The notes under the pieces are model-generated. The model was given only the letters and a program-made list of their open reading frames with translations. It made no database searches and was not told where the DNA came from. Positions 1 to 12,491 of a stretch of 64,000 bases of DNA are shown piece after piece. Positions within the stretch are counted from its first letter, which is position 1. Each line of letters starts with the position of its first letter. The stretch covers positions 1-64,000 of the forward strand of contig QANT01004886.1 of NCBI GenBank assembly GCA_003254885.1. The letters are read 5' to 3'. Both the position numbers and the translations under genes were made by a program. The stretch comes from Purshia tridentata (lineage: Eukaryota; Streptophyta; Magnoliopsida; Rosales; Rosaceae).

Positions 1-189
1 ATTAAGAGTTTAGGCACTTTCCTAAACATTATACATTAAAACTATTATTTAATAAGTATAAAATATAAAACCAAAATTTATGAGGCCTAATGTGTATGAA
101 CTTGTTAATTTTAAGCTAAATTAAATATCTAAATTTTTTTTTAAGTTGTGTTTAATATTCAAGTAATAAATACAAAAAAGAAGCTAAAA

Positions 190-404
190 ATGCCTAAAAG
201 CCCGTTTGGGCCTAGCCCGACCCTGCCCAAAAGCCCGCAAGACCCAAGCCCAATAGGCGGGCCTTGGGCTTGTGTATTTAAGCCCAAGCCCGGCCCGGCC
301 CGGCCCGAAAATCTTATTGGGCTCTTCTTATCCAAGCTCGAGCCCGGTCCGAGCCCAAAAAATTAGGGCCGGGTTAGCCCGGCCAGGCCCATTGCCGACC
401 CCTA
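190..404. mobile_element. GC-rich hAT-like remnant (right end only)
   Basis: This island is dense in GCCC and GGGC words inside very AT-rich DNA. It includes a run of CCCGGCC repeats near 285-305 and ends at about 404 with a sequence whose reverse complement begins TAGGGGTCGGCAATGGGCC. That terminus resembles plant hAT non-autonomous elements, which carry GGGCC-rich subterminal repeats. No matching left terminus or 8-bp target duplication was found, so it may be truncated. Short open frames through it are artefacts of GC content. Confidence 0.45.
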
Positions 405-2136
405 AATTATCCCCAATCTTAGTTTGCATAATAAAATTAAATGCAAGTGGTTTAATTAGTTGCATAATCATCATTGGTGACAGAAATAAAGCAATGCATT
501 TTACCATACATATATAGTAATTAATTATTGTTCTTCAAATATATATTTTGACCTGTATAAGTCTACCTTTATATAGAACCAGAAATCTAGATGTTTTCAG
601 ATAACGTGTTGCATGCATTAACTGATTCATTTACATACATACTCTAAATATATTTGTTTATAACCGTTTATAAGTTAGTATTATTTTCTCAATACACACA
701 TTTTGGGCTTGAAGTTGCCTGATAGGTATAATAAAAAAATCTCAATATAGAGCAGCCACAAGCTTCACGAGGATATATCCCTGGTCAAGAGAGAGACAGA
801 AATCTCTTTAATTTCAAAATTAATTTAATTAATCAAACAAAAATAACTACAACTTGCTGTGCCTGTGTGTATATATATATATTCAAAATTAATCTGACAA
901 CCCATCCCAACAAAGAAAGAAGAAGATCGATTTTTTTCTTTTTCTTTTTTCAAAAGGAAGAAAATCGATTAATGGGTGTGGAGTTGACTTTTGATCAACT
1001 AAATGTGGGTAAAATATCTCTGTGGAGTTGAGCTAGGCGGCTCCAATGCATGTATTAATGATTAATTAGTGCAAATTTTCTGACTTGGACTATGATTAAT
1101 TAGACAAATTTTCTAATATATATGCGCAAAAAAGTACTCATTTGGATGGATGGACAATATTTAATAATATTGGTAATATATATAATTCGATCAAGTTGGG
1201 TTCATCTATGATTCTGTATCTGTATATACTATATATACATATGACTTAGTTAAATTTGAGATAGAACCATCATCATCACTTTGAAATCTGCTGAGTCTGG
1301 ATTGTTTGTTCCAAATTAATCAAACTTGGCGGACTCACCTCAACCTTTTTTTTTTTTTTTGGTCAAGAGACTCACCTCAACTTTGACCATGCATATATAC
1401 TAGGCTCTTCCGCTGAGGTATACATAATCTTAAATATAATGATCAGGTATGATATCCATTGCATATTGTAATTTGATGATTATTTTCTAAATCTTTATAT
1501 AATTAGGATCGATTGTCATTATGAAAAATTAAACAAATCATAAATTGTTTAACCATTTGATAGTTAAAGGGTTATCATTTTAAGTATTTACAGAATTACT
1601 ATGCATAATGGGTCCCAAAATTCACACTTCATTACGTTGAAGATAAAGTATATCTACATCAATGGAAGGGACCTCTAACTATATATATATACATATAATA
1701 AATTAGATAAATATATCAAAAATTATTTAACCGTTTGATACGTATAACAAATAAAATTTCAAACGCCCTTTTTCTAGGGCAGCATGTTTCAACACATACA
1801 AGTAGAAATTGCAGTAGCCGAATGAATGTTCCATTCCATGCGTTAATTGACCTAAAAAGAAGTAGTAGGAAATTGTACTCCAGCCGCCCCACACCCTCTC
1901 CATGTATATGGAAATTGCGTATAAGAAATTATATATTTAAGTGCGAGTTCCAGTGCCCAAAATTGCAGGACATTAATAATATATCTACATTTTTTTTGAA
2001 TGACATCATCAATATATGACCAATATATATATGGAACTTAACTGATCGATCAGAACTCAGAAGTGACATGTGTGCTAGTTTGAGGAAAATCAAAGTCAGT
2101 TTAATTAGCCAGGATAAAGATCGATCGATATATCAT

Positions 2137-2167
<31 letters not shown>

Positions 2168-2178
2168 AATTTCCAGAA
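405..2178. other. AT-rich intergenic region upstream of the kinase gene
   Basis: No gene recognised. It is dominated by TATA and AATTAATT words. A pure AT dinucleotide tract at 2141-2166 ends just before the kinase start codon and probably lies in its 5' leader or proximal promoter. Short open frames at 1735-2019 and 2068-2256 have no recognisable protein sequence; the second overlaps the true first exon of the kinase gene in another frame. Confidence 0.6.
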
Positions 2179-4460
2179 ATGAAGATCTCTTTTCCATGCT
2201 CAAAGTGTTTCTCTTCACCTGCAATCATCGATGATAATAACATAGATGGTGAGTAAATATACAATTTCTCTACTTTTCTGCATGCACAAACTTTTGTTTT
2301 CATTTTGTGAGATTATTCTTTCCCACGCTATATATAAATATATCATACTTTTTTATTTTTCTCACTGACTGATAATAATTAAACCATGTGAAAAGTACTA
2401 TATGTGAAGCCGATGATCATAGGCCAATTAACTAATTTCACTTTCTTTTTATTTATTTTTTTGGATTAATTTCTTGGTTTTCATTGCTGGATCTCATTTT
2501 CACCACCAAGAGTATGATCCAATATTAGTAATACTACTATTTGGAATGTTACAATTCTAACAGACTGTCAAAACTTCACTTTTTGTAGCGAGAATGATAT
2601 GTCTTATATATCTGATTAATTTATATATCCCATTCAATTAATTATTTAGTTGGATATATATGTAGTTGACATTAGATATTAATTAATAATTCATCATATA
2701 TGCATTGCCCATGTTATTATTAATATTTCTTGTTTATTAAGTCAAATGGGTGGTACCTATATATTTATTGGTAGAACTATAGCGTGAGTTTTTGGCATAT
2801 ATTTATTATTTACTGATTATTGAATTAAATAAAATCAGGTGTGCAATTTCTTCAAAATGTCCACACCTTCTCATACAAGGAATTGAAAGCCGCCACCAAT
2901 GATTTCCATCCATGCAATAAAATAGGTGAAGGCGGATTTGGCTCTGTTTATAAGGTAATTAATTAATTATAATATATATTAACTCTACTAATTATAGATC
3001 AGTAAAAAAAAATGAATTACCATGCATGCATGATCGATCACTGATATTCATGTATGTATATATGGCTTCAATTAAAAGGGAAGATTAAATGACGGAAGGG
3101 ATGTGGCTGTGAAAGTGCTTTCAGCAGAATCAAAACAAGGAGACAGAGAGTTCATGTCGGAGTTAGCATTACTCTCCAACATTCGCCATCAAAATCTGGT
3201 GAGGCTGCACGGCGGTTGCATCGAAGGCCGCCGCAGAATTCTTGTTTATGATTACATGGAACACAAAAGCCTTGCTCACATCTTGTTATTAGGTACATAA
3301 CTTAGCTAGCTCATTTCTTTTTTATTATAAACCTATACGTTATTTTGTTAAACAGTTTAATATGTTATATTATCTCAGTTAATATGAACTATTAATTAAT
3401 AACGTAAAATCAATATTATCTGAACATTTTACATCGGTAATAAGGATAGAATTATATATATGTGATTGTTAATTAGGTGAGGAGAAAATCAGATGTAAAT
3501 TGGGTTGGAGAGTGCGGCGAGAAATCTGTATAGGAATTGCAAGGGGGCTTGTCCACATTCACGAGGAGCTTAAACCCCACATTGTGCACAGAGATATCAA
3601 AGCCAGCAACATACTATTGGAGAAGAATTTTAATCCAAGAATTTCAGATTTTGGACTGTCCAAGCTGTTCCCAGAACACATTTCTCACATCACCACACGA
3701 GTCGCCGGAACACTGTAATATTAATTAATTTGCTGTCGGTCCAATTAGCTTAATTAACTGGCTCTTAATTTTTAATTTGGCCATAATGAATTCTCAAAGG
3801 TATTGATAATATGTCCAATTTTGATGTTGTTGATGATGAGGAAGAGGGTTTGTTGCTCCGGAGTATGCAATCACTGGGCATCTAACGCGAAAGTCAGACG
3901 TGTACAGTTTTGGTGTGCTTATTGTGCAAATAGTCTCTGGAAGATCGGCAGTTGACTTTGACCTAGAACTTGGAGAACACTTTCTTGTTCAAAAGGTACG
4001 CTATAAGTTACAACATCAACCATTAAATTTAGAATTGAAACAATTAATTAATAAGTACTGATCGACATTGGCATATATATATATATGGTACAACTGATTG
4101 ATGCAGGCATGGGAAATGTACAAGGGCAACAGGCTTGCAGATCTCGTGGACTGTAATCTCGAAGCAGCTGAAAAATTAGAGGCCCTCCAGTTTCTGAAGG
4201 TGGGTCTGCTTTGCGTACAAGAGAAAAGCAGCCTCAGACCTCGCATGTCCATGGCCATTAAGATGATGATGATGAATGAGATGAACATTGATAACATGAA
4301 CATCTTGCAGCCTGGAGTCATTACCAGCAATATGGACCTCAAAATTGTAGCCCACCAAAGCCAGACTAGTACTCCTCTAACATCTACTACAACCTCATCA
4401 CAAAGCATCATCACCAGATTCACCACCATGCATGCAAAGCCCACAAATATTCCCTTTTAG
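2179..4460 (+). CDS. CRPK1-like receptor-like cytoplasmic Ser/Thr kinase
   Basis: Six exons join in phase: 2179-2248, 2839-2954, 3079-3292, 3477-3714, 3845-3995 and 4107-4460, giving 380 residues. There is no signal peptide or membrane segment. The N terminus has Cys residues in CSKCF that could be acylated (inference). Kinase motifs in order are the glycine loop [14 protein letters not shown] with the ATP-binding Lys, HRDIKASN with the catalytic Asp, DFG, and VAPEYA. The frame resembles Arabidopsis At1g16670 (CRPK1), a cold-responsive kinase, and related proteins. The usual GYLAPEYA segment reads GFVAPEYA, and a run of Met codons follows the RPRMS motif where relatives have a conserved helix. 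The Ser/Thr-rich tail is typical. No break is seen. Exact orthology is not established. Confidence 0.88.
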
Positions 4461-6180
4461 ATTTTAATTAATATATAATTTGTATCGGTTATACACTAAA
4501 TTTGCTGATCGATTAAGTCCTGTTGATCACCACTTGCTTATTTTGAATCTCCAAAATAAATTATTTTGACTCTAATTTTGGAAATGAGTAGCTTTTAGTT
4601 TTTTTAACAAACATTTATGGATTGAAAATTTTAAAATAAATTACTTAAGTATTTTGGCCACGCTTCAATCCCAAATCAGGCCTAACTTATTTTAAGTACA
4701 TAGCTTCAAATTTCATTTATTTCCTACTATATTATTGACCGATATGTGTACGTATACTTATTACTTATAACACATCGTTAGATATTTGATGAAAAAAATT
4801 TGGTGATCTCTAACATTAGGTTAGGAGAGGATTCATGTGCACGCATATATTTTAGGCTTTCTCTAGTGAGCTGGGCTATCAGCTTTCCTCCCGATCAAGT
4901 TAACGTACAAGTCTTATATGCGTGCATGTGAGAAAGCATGCAAATTAATTATATATATATAGTTAATGTACAAGTACGTCGTACCAATTCTTTTGAAAAA
5001 CCAAGTTGATAATTAAATGATCATTAATTTTTCATGCTTCTTCAGCAGAAAAATCATTTGATCTATACTCAATATCAGAAATTAGGAGAGAATCTATTAA
5101 TTCTTGAGTCCATACAACATATATTAGATATATATATATATGCATTATGCATATATATATAAGAGCATAAACCCAGAACGAGAAGGTCTATATAGATGGG
5201 TCTGACTAGCCAGTACCTGTACACATGAATTCTCATCTCTTTTTTTTTTTTCTTTTTTTTTCACTCTTTAAAATAAGCCATGCCCGGCCCCCTGCCTGGC
5301 AAAGTAATAATATTGGAAGAGAATGTTGGTTTTTTGTGTGAGAATTTATATGAGGCAGGGCATAATAATGACTTTATTACACTTTAATTGTCTGAAATTT
5401 TGAGTTTGATCTTACTTTAACATCTAAAAAAAGGTGTGTCAATCTACCACCATAAATTAAAACTTTATTACAATGTACCATCTCGAGGTCATTCCATCTA
5501 AACTTCTAAATGAAAGTATTTTGATCTTTCAAGTCTGATTTCTATTGTTAGAAAGCTTGTAAAGTATAAAAAGCCGGTTATTTTTTCGAACAATAGAATT
5601 CAGGTAAGTAAAATGTAAAAAACCCATAATAATTAATATATGCAAGCAATGAAATTGAAATTAGAAATTGGATGTAATGATTTTGATTGAAATATGGGAA
5701 AAAAAACAATTATATATAGTCCATGTATTTTATCCTAAAAACATATTTGGCCCATGTAATTTCAAAACTACACATTTGATCATTCTGTTTTATATTGTTT
5801 GCAATCTTAGAACATTTTATAATCAACTTGAAATTTTTTCTCACATTAAAACTGATAACTTGTTTAGACTCACAAGTTTTATTAAAAATGACAAAAAAAT
5901 CTTGTATGTAACCATGATTTTAAACAAAAATTGAAATTTCAGTTGAATTTGTTAAAATTGTCTTCATATTGCAAATAACATAAAACACAAGAAGTAAAAG
6001 AAGAAGTAAAAAGGTTTTTTCCCCAATGAAATATTGATGCGTATCGAATTCCCAAAAAGGCGAACTAAGAAAATGATCTGAATTCCCAGGAGATCTAAAT
6101 TGTGGTCCATTGTGATGGGTGCAGACGAATGTCCTTTTTGACCTGCTTTGACCGTATACCATATTCCCTGGTGTCCAATG

Positions 6181-6218
<38 letters not shown>

Positions 6219-6855
6219 TGGTCCACTCAGAAAGTATGAGAGATTCCTAATATATATCTAGGCATTATGATAATCCTCTGCTGCAGCTGCAAACACTGCT
6301 TTTACTTTTCCTGGAATCCATGCCACACCCACTTTTCTTTCTTCAAGCCCTGCCCATTCCTTCTTTTCTCTATGTCTCTACTCGATCTCTAATACTCTCT
6401 ATGTGTACGTGCTAGCTTCACAAACCTCACACACACACACAGCTCAGAGCAATATGATCTATATATCACTATGATATATATATTCATGTGCCAAGCACCG
6501 AGCTATATACCTAGCCCTACTGGCTGCTGGTATATATACTTATAACATACACCCAGATAAACCTAGCTATATATTATATATATATTGTTCATATATTCTT
6601 GCTGGGAATTGAAGATGAGCTCACTATTCCACTAGCTGTGCGTACGCATTCAGGACAAGGAATATATGATCAAATGTATAGGAACTAGGAAAATCGATCT
6701 TATCCAATTAATTTTTTGAACACCGGCCAAGCTTTTTTAGGGGGGCTTTTTAATTCACAAAATTACCTTCTTATAATTACTTTATTTAATCTCTTCTTTA
6801 AATTAATGATAAAAGATTTAATTTGATCTTTGATCTCTTTATTCAAGGACGTTTG
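4461..6855. other. Intergenic, AT-rich, with a GA microsatellite
   Basis: No coding sequence recognised. A (GA)n tract lies at 6183-6216, followed by CT-rich and TATA-rich DNA (6300-6600) that could be a promoter or leader, but no gene is visible next to it. Open frames at 5668-5934 and 5920-6162 are AT-rich and have no family features. Confidence 0.55.
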
Positions 6856-7212
6856 CGTTAAGAAAAAAATTTCACATAAAAAATATGAGGCCTTGATAGT
6901 AGCTTATAAATAAGGGTTTTGAGCTACTTTTCTTATTACTAATTGTGTTTGAAATAGATATCTAGATTAAATTTTCATGATATTAAAGTCAGATATCCAC
7001 GTGTTGGGCCTAACGACCACACGTACTCTCACGTCACCTATTATGAATAGGCATGTGTTAGATTTGAATAATGCCGCACATGCAGAAGCGTGTTGAGAAA
7101 AAAAACCTACATCGAAAATATAAAATCTTGCATAGTGGCTTATAAGGATTTTGACTATTTCTCCCATTACTAATTACTAATTGGTTTTGGGATAAATGTT
7201 TAGATTTTTTCA
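6856..7212 (+). mobile_element. TRIM (miniature LTR retrotransposon), copy 2
   Basis: Two direct repeats of 122 bp (6856-6977 and 7091-7212) flank a 113-bp interior. Both end in TTTTCA or TTTTTTCA. The first base pair of the left repeat has decayed from TG to CG. A 5-bp target duplication, GTTTG, lies at 6851-6855 and 7213-7217. Right after the left repeat is TGATATTAAAGTCAG, a decayed version of the initiator-Met-tRNA primer site TGGTATCAGAGCC. Repeat and interior match the second copy at 15838-21092. There is no coding capacity, as expected for a TRIM, and the strong divergence between the two repeats points to an old insertion. Confidence 0.8.
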
Positions 7213-7217
7213 GTTTG

Positions 7218-8604
7218 ATATTCTATCTAAAAACAAATTTAAAATTTTCTCTTTTTATTTCATCTATAAATATTAAGAATAGAACAAAATCAATTTATGA
7301 AAAGGATCGATATAAAACGCACCTATTAATAATCCTTTATTGTTATACTAATATGATCACCGACATTACGTACAACTTGTTTAAAATATACACTCCCATC
7401 CTTAAATAAAGAAGCTAGAAGAAAAAACCAGGCCAATCGAGCAAAGTACGACTTGTCTAATAAAACCTGTTGATGTTGATTTATGAACCAACGGCCTAGA
7501 TTTAATGGGCTTGTTCGCTGGCCGATCGAGCAAATTAGCAACAATATACATGATGTATTGAACTAATTAATCAACTAACATATCTACATTGGGTATATTA
7601 GTGGGTCTTTTGTTTAAAGTCGGTTTAAGGTTAGGGGAAAAAAAAGAGAAGTTTAAGATTTGAAATGAATAGGAGATCAGCGAGAATCAAATAAAGGTAA
7701 GTATTAAGCTTTTGGGGTTAGACTAAGTATTGTGCGTGAAAAAGATAAAAGTTATGATTAAACTAGATTAGAATTCGATTCTCTCTAATTAAGTAACTAA
7801 ATCTATAAGTAAAGAATGAGCACAAGAAATTAAATAAAACAATTAATCGACTAGCTAGCCTAGCCCTCATTTAGGTGAATATATGATAATTAATTAAGAG
7901 TTAAGAACATGGGATAAGAGTGCAAAGTAGAAGATGGAAGGCAGATGATGATGCCATGTAGTAATGGTGATGATGAATGATCTGATGCCTCATGGGAAGC
8001 AACATATATATGTAACTTCCATGTGTGTCAGGGATCAGCTGCTTCATGCTCCCTTCTTAAGTACTAATTATTTTACCGTAAATTGGGCCACAGTTTCTTT
8101 GCAGAGTTCACCCCCTCGTTACATGTGTGGTCACTGATCGAAATGATTAATGTGTCATCATCTCCATGGGGAATACATGTGACAAACCAGTAATGCCAAA
8201 AATATTTCTGATCATCCCGGCCATCAAAACAAGCAAGCTAGCTCTCATCTGTTGCTGCAAAATTAAGCTTAAGCATCACATCATGAAAAAAAACCCTAAC
8301 ATCTATTCTATATATATATCAACTAATTAATAAACTATGAACAAGCTAGGAACAAGAATACAAGACAAAGTACCTTTACTTTCTCAGTCTCTCAGACACT
8401 TTGGTATTCTTCACAGAACCTGCACAAACTAATTAAACTTGCCAAATTACAATGCTAGCTGCCCCTGTGTAAACAGCTTTAACATGGGTCATGCTGTCAT
8501 GGAGACTGCAAAATGAAATGAAGGGTACCCCTTGATTTGAAATGATTGAAGACTACTGGAAAATTGGGGAAGAAATTAGTAGAAAATGAATGAATTAAAA
8601 ACAT
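7218..8604. other. Intergenic region downstream of MIR160
   Basis: AT-rich with no recognisable coding frame. Because MIR160 is read on the minus strand, the 8000-8600 part may belong to the 3' portion of its primary transcript, but no poly(A) signal could be assigned with confidence. Confidence 0.45.
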
Positions 8605-8708
8605 ACATATATTTATATGCATGGCTCCTCATACGCCATCCACGGAGGCCATCGAAGTTCGGTGGGCTCTGCAAATGGCATACAGGGAGCCAGGCACATA
8701 TATAATAC
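8605..8708 (-). ncRNA. MIR160: miR160 precursor hairpin
   Basis: The reverse complement of 8676-8696 is the conserved miR160 sequence (TGCCTGGCTCC followed by CTGTATGCCA), which targets ARF10/16/17 auxin response factor mRNAs. The reverse complement of 8616-8636 is the matching star strand, beginning GCGTATGAGGAGCC. The two pair over 19 positions with two mismatches and a few G-U pairs, leave 2-nt 3' overhangs on both arms, and are separated by a 39-nt loop region. The stem extends outwards through TATA-rich flanks. The mature strand is on the 5' arm, as in known MIR160 loci. A short open frame starting at 8617 on the plus strand is an artefact of this hairpin. Confidence 0.95.
8676..8696 (-). 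ncRNA. miR160: mature miR160 (5p)
   Basis: 21 nt starting with U on the minus strand, identical to the canonical plant miR160 as I know it. The star (3p) strand lies at 8616-8636. Confidence 0.95.
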
Positions 8709-9090
8709 TAATTGTATGTGTATGCATGTGTCTGTGAACAACAACATGATGGATCCATCCATATATGTGTGCTTACATGGATATCTAAGTATATGTGTAT
8801 ATATAGCTATCTACTAACCCATATCACACCCTAGCTCCATGAATTTGGATATTTATGTAGCAAGATTTTTGGGATATGACATGGGTTGTTTGTAAGAGTG
8901 ATTAGGTAATGCATGGATTTGAAATGCATATATGTGGCTGAGTAAGATTTTCACTAGCTACCCTAGAGAAATAGAGAACCTGCTTTCCTATCTATGGTTA
9001 TAGTGGGTATGAGACAAAGGTCACAAAGCAAGTTGGAGAGGGGGAGAGGGAGAGAGGGGGAGAGAGGTATATATTGAAGAGGGAGGGATG

Positions 9091-9129
9091 GGAGAGAGAA
9101 AGAGAGAAAGAGAGAGAGAGAGAGAGAGA
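9091..9129. repeat. GA microsatellite
   Basis: A nearly perfect AG dinucleotide run with a few A insertions, upstream of MIR160 in the direction of its transcription. Confidence 0.9.
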
Positions 9130-9450
9130 TGAATATATGGATGATGATGATGGGAATTGAACTGGGTCATAATCAAAATGGAGTTTCAAAGCCCCAGAGA
9201 GACCCATTTGGATTGGCACAAAACAAGCAAACCAGTGGCCTAAACATAGGGGATTAGAGGAGGCATGCATATAGCCTAATTTTTTTGTGGGGTTTACAGA
9301 GGGAAGAAGGGGAATGTGGGGTTGGAGTTGAGTGTTGGCACCCCCAGCCCTTTGCCTCTAAATATAGGCACCAACAAGATGAGAGAGAAAGTAATAGTAA
9401 GAGAGCAAAAGAGAGAAAGTGAGACAGAGAGACAGAGAAATCATGGGATA

Positions 9451-9477
9451 GGTTGGGTTGGGTTGGGTTGGGTTGGG
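9451..9477. repeat. GGTTG pentanucleotide array
   Basis: Five tandem GGTTG units. This is short and not the plant telomere repeat (TTTAGGG). Confidence 0.9.
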
Positions 9478-12410
9478 ACTTGGGGGTGGGGTTAGGAACC
9501 ACGCAATTTCCTAAGCTAGGCCTTATGGTGTTTGAAATTTCCTTTTCTGGGTCGTAAAGCAGAGGTTGCTTTTCTTCCCTCAGAACCTCACTTTGTCTGG
9601 GAGTGCTTGGAAGACATGGATTCCTCATTCCCCTTACTTTAATTATTTTCTTTTAAATAAACATTTTTAAAAAAAAGTGCAAAAGAGAAAAAGGAGAAAA
9701 TATACCATAATTATATATCATCTTTTTCTTTTTGCTCCATCACTTCCTCTCTTTATCAGCTTCTTCCTTTTTCCTTTTTCATACCCTTCATACATAGTAC
9801 ATATATATATATATATTTATTACTAGTTCATTAAATAATTACTATTTTGCTAGTGCAACAGAGATTTGTACTTAACCACTTTTTTTTGTTTTAGATATTA
9901 AAATTAGAATAATCCATGACATGTTGCTCTTACCTAATTCACTTTTCCCTCTGTCCATACAGGTCGAATCCCATATCATGCCACTTAATTCAAACAAACT
10001 TGGTGATATATTTATTAATAGTTCATCTTTTCATCCACATACACGTTGTTAACTAATCTAGAGTGACCAACTTCTAACTCCAATATGTCCAATATGACCA
10101 ACTTTTAATTAATAATTAATTTCCCAAAAGAAACCTTTAATTTTCTCACGTACGCACAATATATATTTTATCCAAAATCGTTCAAATAAGGAATAAATTT
10201 TAAAGAATTATGAGTAAAAATATATAATCATAATCGGTGAGTATTAGAGCTCAAATTTTGTCCCTTTATATAATTGTTCATTGGTACTCATATCTTACAT
10301 ATTTTGCCAGTTGCCAGTAAGCCATTTGATTTTGATAGCAAATAAAATAGTTAATTCTTTATTATTTTAATTCTGTAATATTTTGCAGATTTGAATTGAA
10401 AATGCATGGCTTAGGAGTTAGCACGGTGAATGTCCCTATTTGTCAAGACCAAACGCCAAATGTTGCAATGATATTCTAACCTTATGCGATTTTTCTACGA
10501 ATAGTCGATATCTACATGAGAATCTCTAGCTGTCCAAATTGGCCACCAACACAAATATTTTAGGGTTGACAAATAAATCAAAATTCCCCTGCTGTCAGAT
10601 ATTATATACATATTGTCTTGCATTATTATTTCTACCTTATGATCATCACTCATTCTATTTCTGTTATATAGTAAAGTTAATTATTGAGAAGAGAGAAGGG
10701 AAGGAGAATGTAGAAAAAGAACGTAGCTAGTAATCTTTTAATTATTATCGAACTAGTTACTTACTTTGTTTGATGAATATTAATTAACAGATAAAATTAT
10801 GTGATGAATTTGACGTCAGTCTTATGTATGGACGCAAGTCACGCAATTAATCAAGACATGCATGAATCATGGCTATAATGTCTATTCCTTCGGGCTCCAG
10901 CTACTTCAAAAAAAAAAAAAAAAAAAAANAAAAAAAAAAAAAAAAAGGTTCGCTAACTCTGCTTTGATCAAAATCTAATACCTGGCACTAAACTCTATTC
11001 AAATCCCAATAAAGTATTTTACTTTTTGAAATTAAGTATAACTATTAAATTTTAGTCCAATATGTTGATGAACATTATGATCAATAGGGATCAAGTTATC
11101 TATAATTGTGTGAATATATGTATATTGATTAGTGGTTATAAGTATTAGAGAATTAAATATTGCTATTCACATTTCACACCATGCTAGCTTCTAGCATTCC
11201 ACATTATAAGAATATTAAAACTTATTATTATATTAATTTTGAAATGCAAGCAGGAACTAGAATTGAAGTGCCAAATATTATGACTGTAAAAGAAATTAAT
11301 TGACAGTAGTGTCCAAGACCTTTGTATTTTGTACACAAGTGGAGGAGCAATGATGCGACCTTTCAAAAGGACCAAGAGTTGAAAGAGGAAAGGATTGCCT
11401 TTTATTTGATTACCTAATATTACAATTGATATAGACTGTAGATAAACATGAATTTGATATATGAGTTGGATTTTAGAAAGGGTTGTTTTCTAACATTATT
11501 TACATTCTTATAGTTTCCAAATGTTAACATTCCATATTTAAGCTTACATATTCCTAAATTGACGTATTAAAATTAAACAAAGCAACATAGATAAAACTAA
11601 TCGCAAAGAAGGACATACTTTAAGTGTAAAATTATTATACGTGATCATCACATGTGATATTTCTTTCACAATATATACGTGAAACCTACAATATAAAATG
11701 AGTTGCGTCGATTGTATTTGGAAATCATGGCCAGGATGAGAAAAGTAATAAAGGGTTTGGGACGTAATTAAAGGATTATATAAACAATTCAATCAACCAA
11801 ACTTTGACATGTATCTAATTGATGCTCATCCTACATAGCACAAGCAGAGGAAATGAATATTGCTTTACCATTGTACCAAAAGCAAGAGAAGAAAGAAAAT
11901 AATAATTAAAAAAAAAACCAAACAAATATTAATCGGTTAATATTTTTGGTCTGAAATAATATTGAATGGTTAATAGCAGTGCTCAACTTAATAAAACCCG
12001 AAATGCAATACCCATTGGTCGTTCTGTCTGAATACCAAAATTCAAAATTAGTAAGCTAAGCACTTAGGCAGGCAGAAATATAAAATGGGGCAGAAAGCAA
12101 AAACTGTACTCTTTCTCTACATACTTCTTGGGCATACAAATTAAGACCATCACAAAAGTTAAACTAGATGGACAACGGTTAATGTACAACATGCCATTGG
12201 GGACAATAAACAATATGTATAGCTAGTTAGATATGAGATTAGAATAGTATTATATTACTGTTAAAGAAACAAAGCCTGAGCATAAATTAAAGAGAATGCC
12301 AGCTAGGGATGGGAAAATGAGTATTCAAATGCATGCTCTAGCTGGTTAGAGGGAGCACCCCCATTTGCCCACTTGGAATGCAACAAAAATTCATGTAGTA
12401 TTATTGGGGG

Positions 12411-12419
12411 AGAGAGAGA

Positions 12420-12488
<69 letters not shown>
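12411..12488. repeat. Long GA microsatellite
   Basis: About 76 bp of almost uninterrupted AG dinucleotides with one GGG interruption near 12421. The Arg-Glu repeat frame crossing it is an artefact. Confidence 0.95.

Positions 12489-12491
<3 letters not shown>

Noticed and set aside
4016-4444. 142-codon antisense frame
   Set aside because: It lies opposite the last exon of the CRPK1-like kinase; a shadow of that coding sequence.
8617-8817. 66-codon frame on the plus strand
   Set aside because: It overlaps the MIR160 hairpin antisense and is explained by it.
9451-9477. Interstitial telomere repeat
   Set aside because: The unit is GGTTG, not TTTAGGG, and there are only five copies.
9254-9628. 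124-codon minus-strand frame rich in Pro and Ser
   Set aside because: Low complexity from GA/CT and GGTTG repeats; no domain, no splice context.
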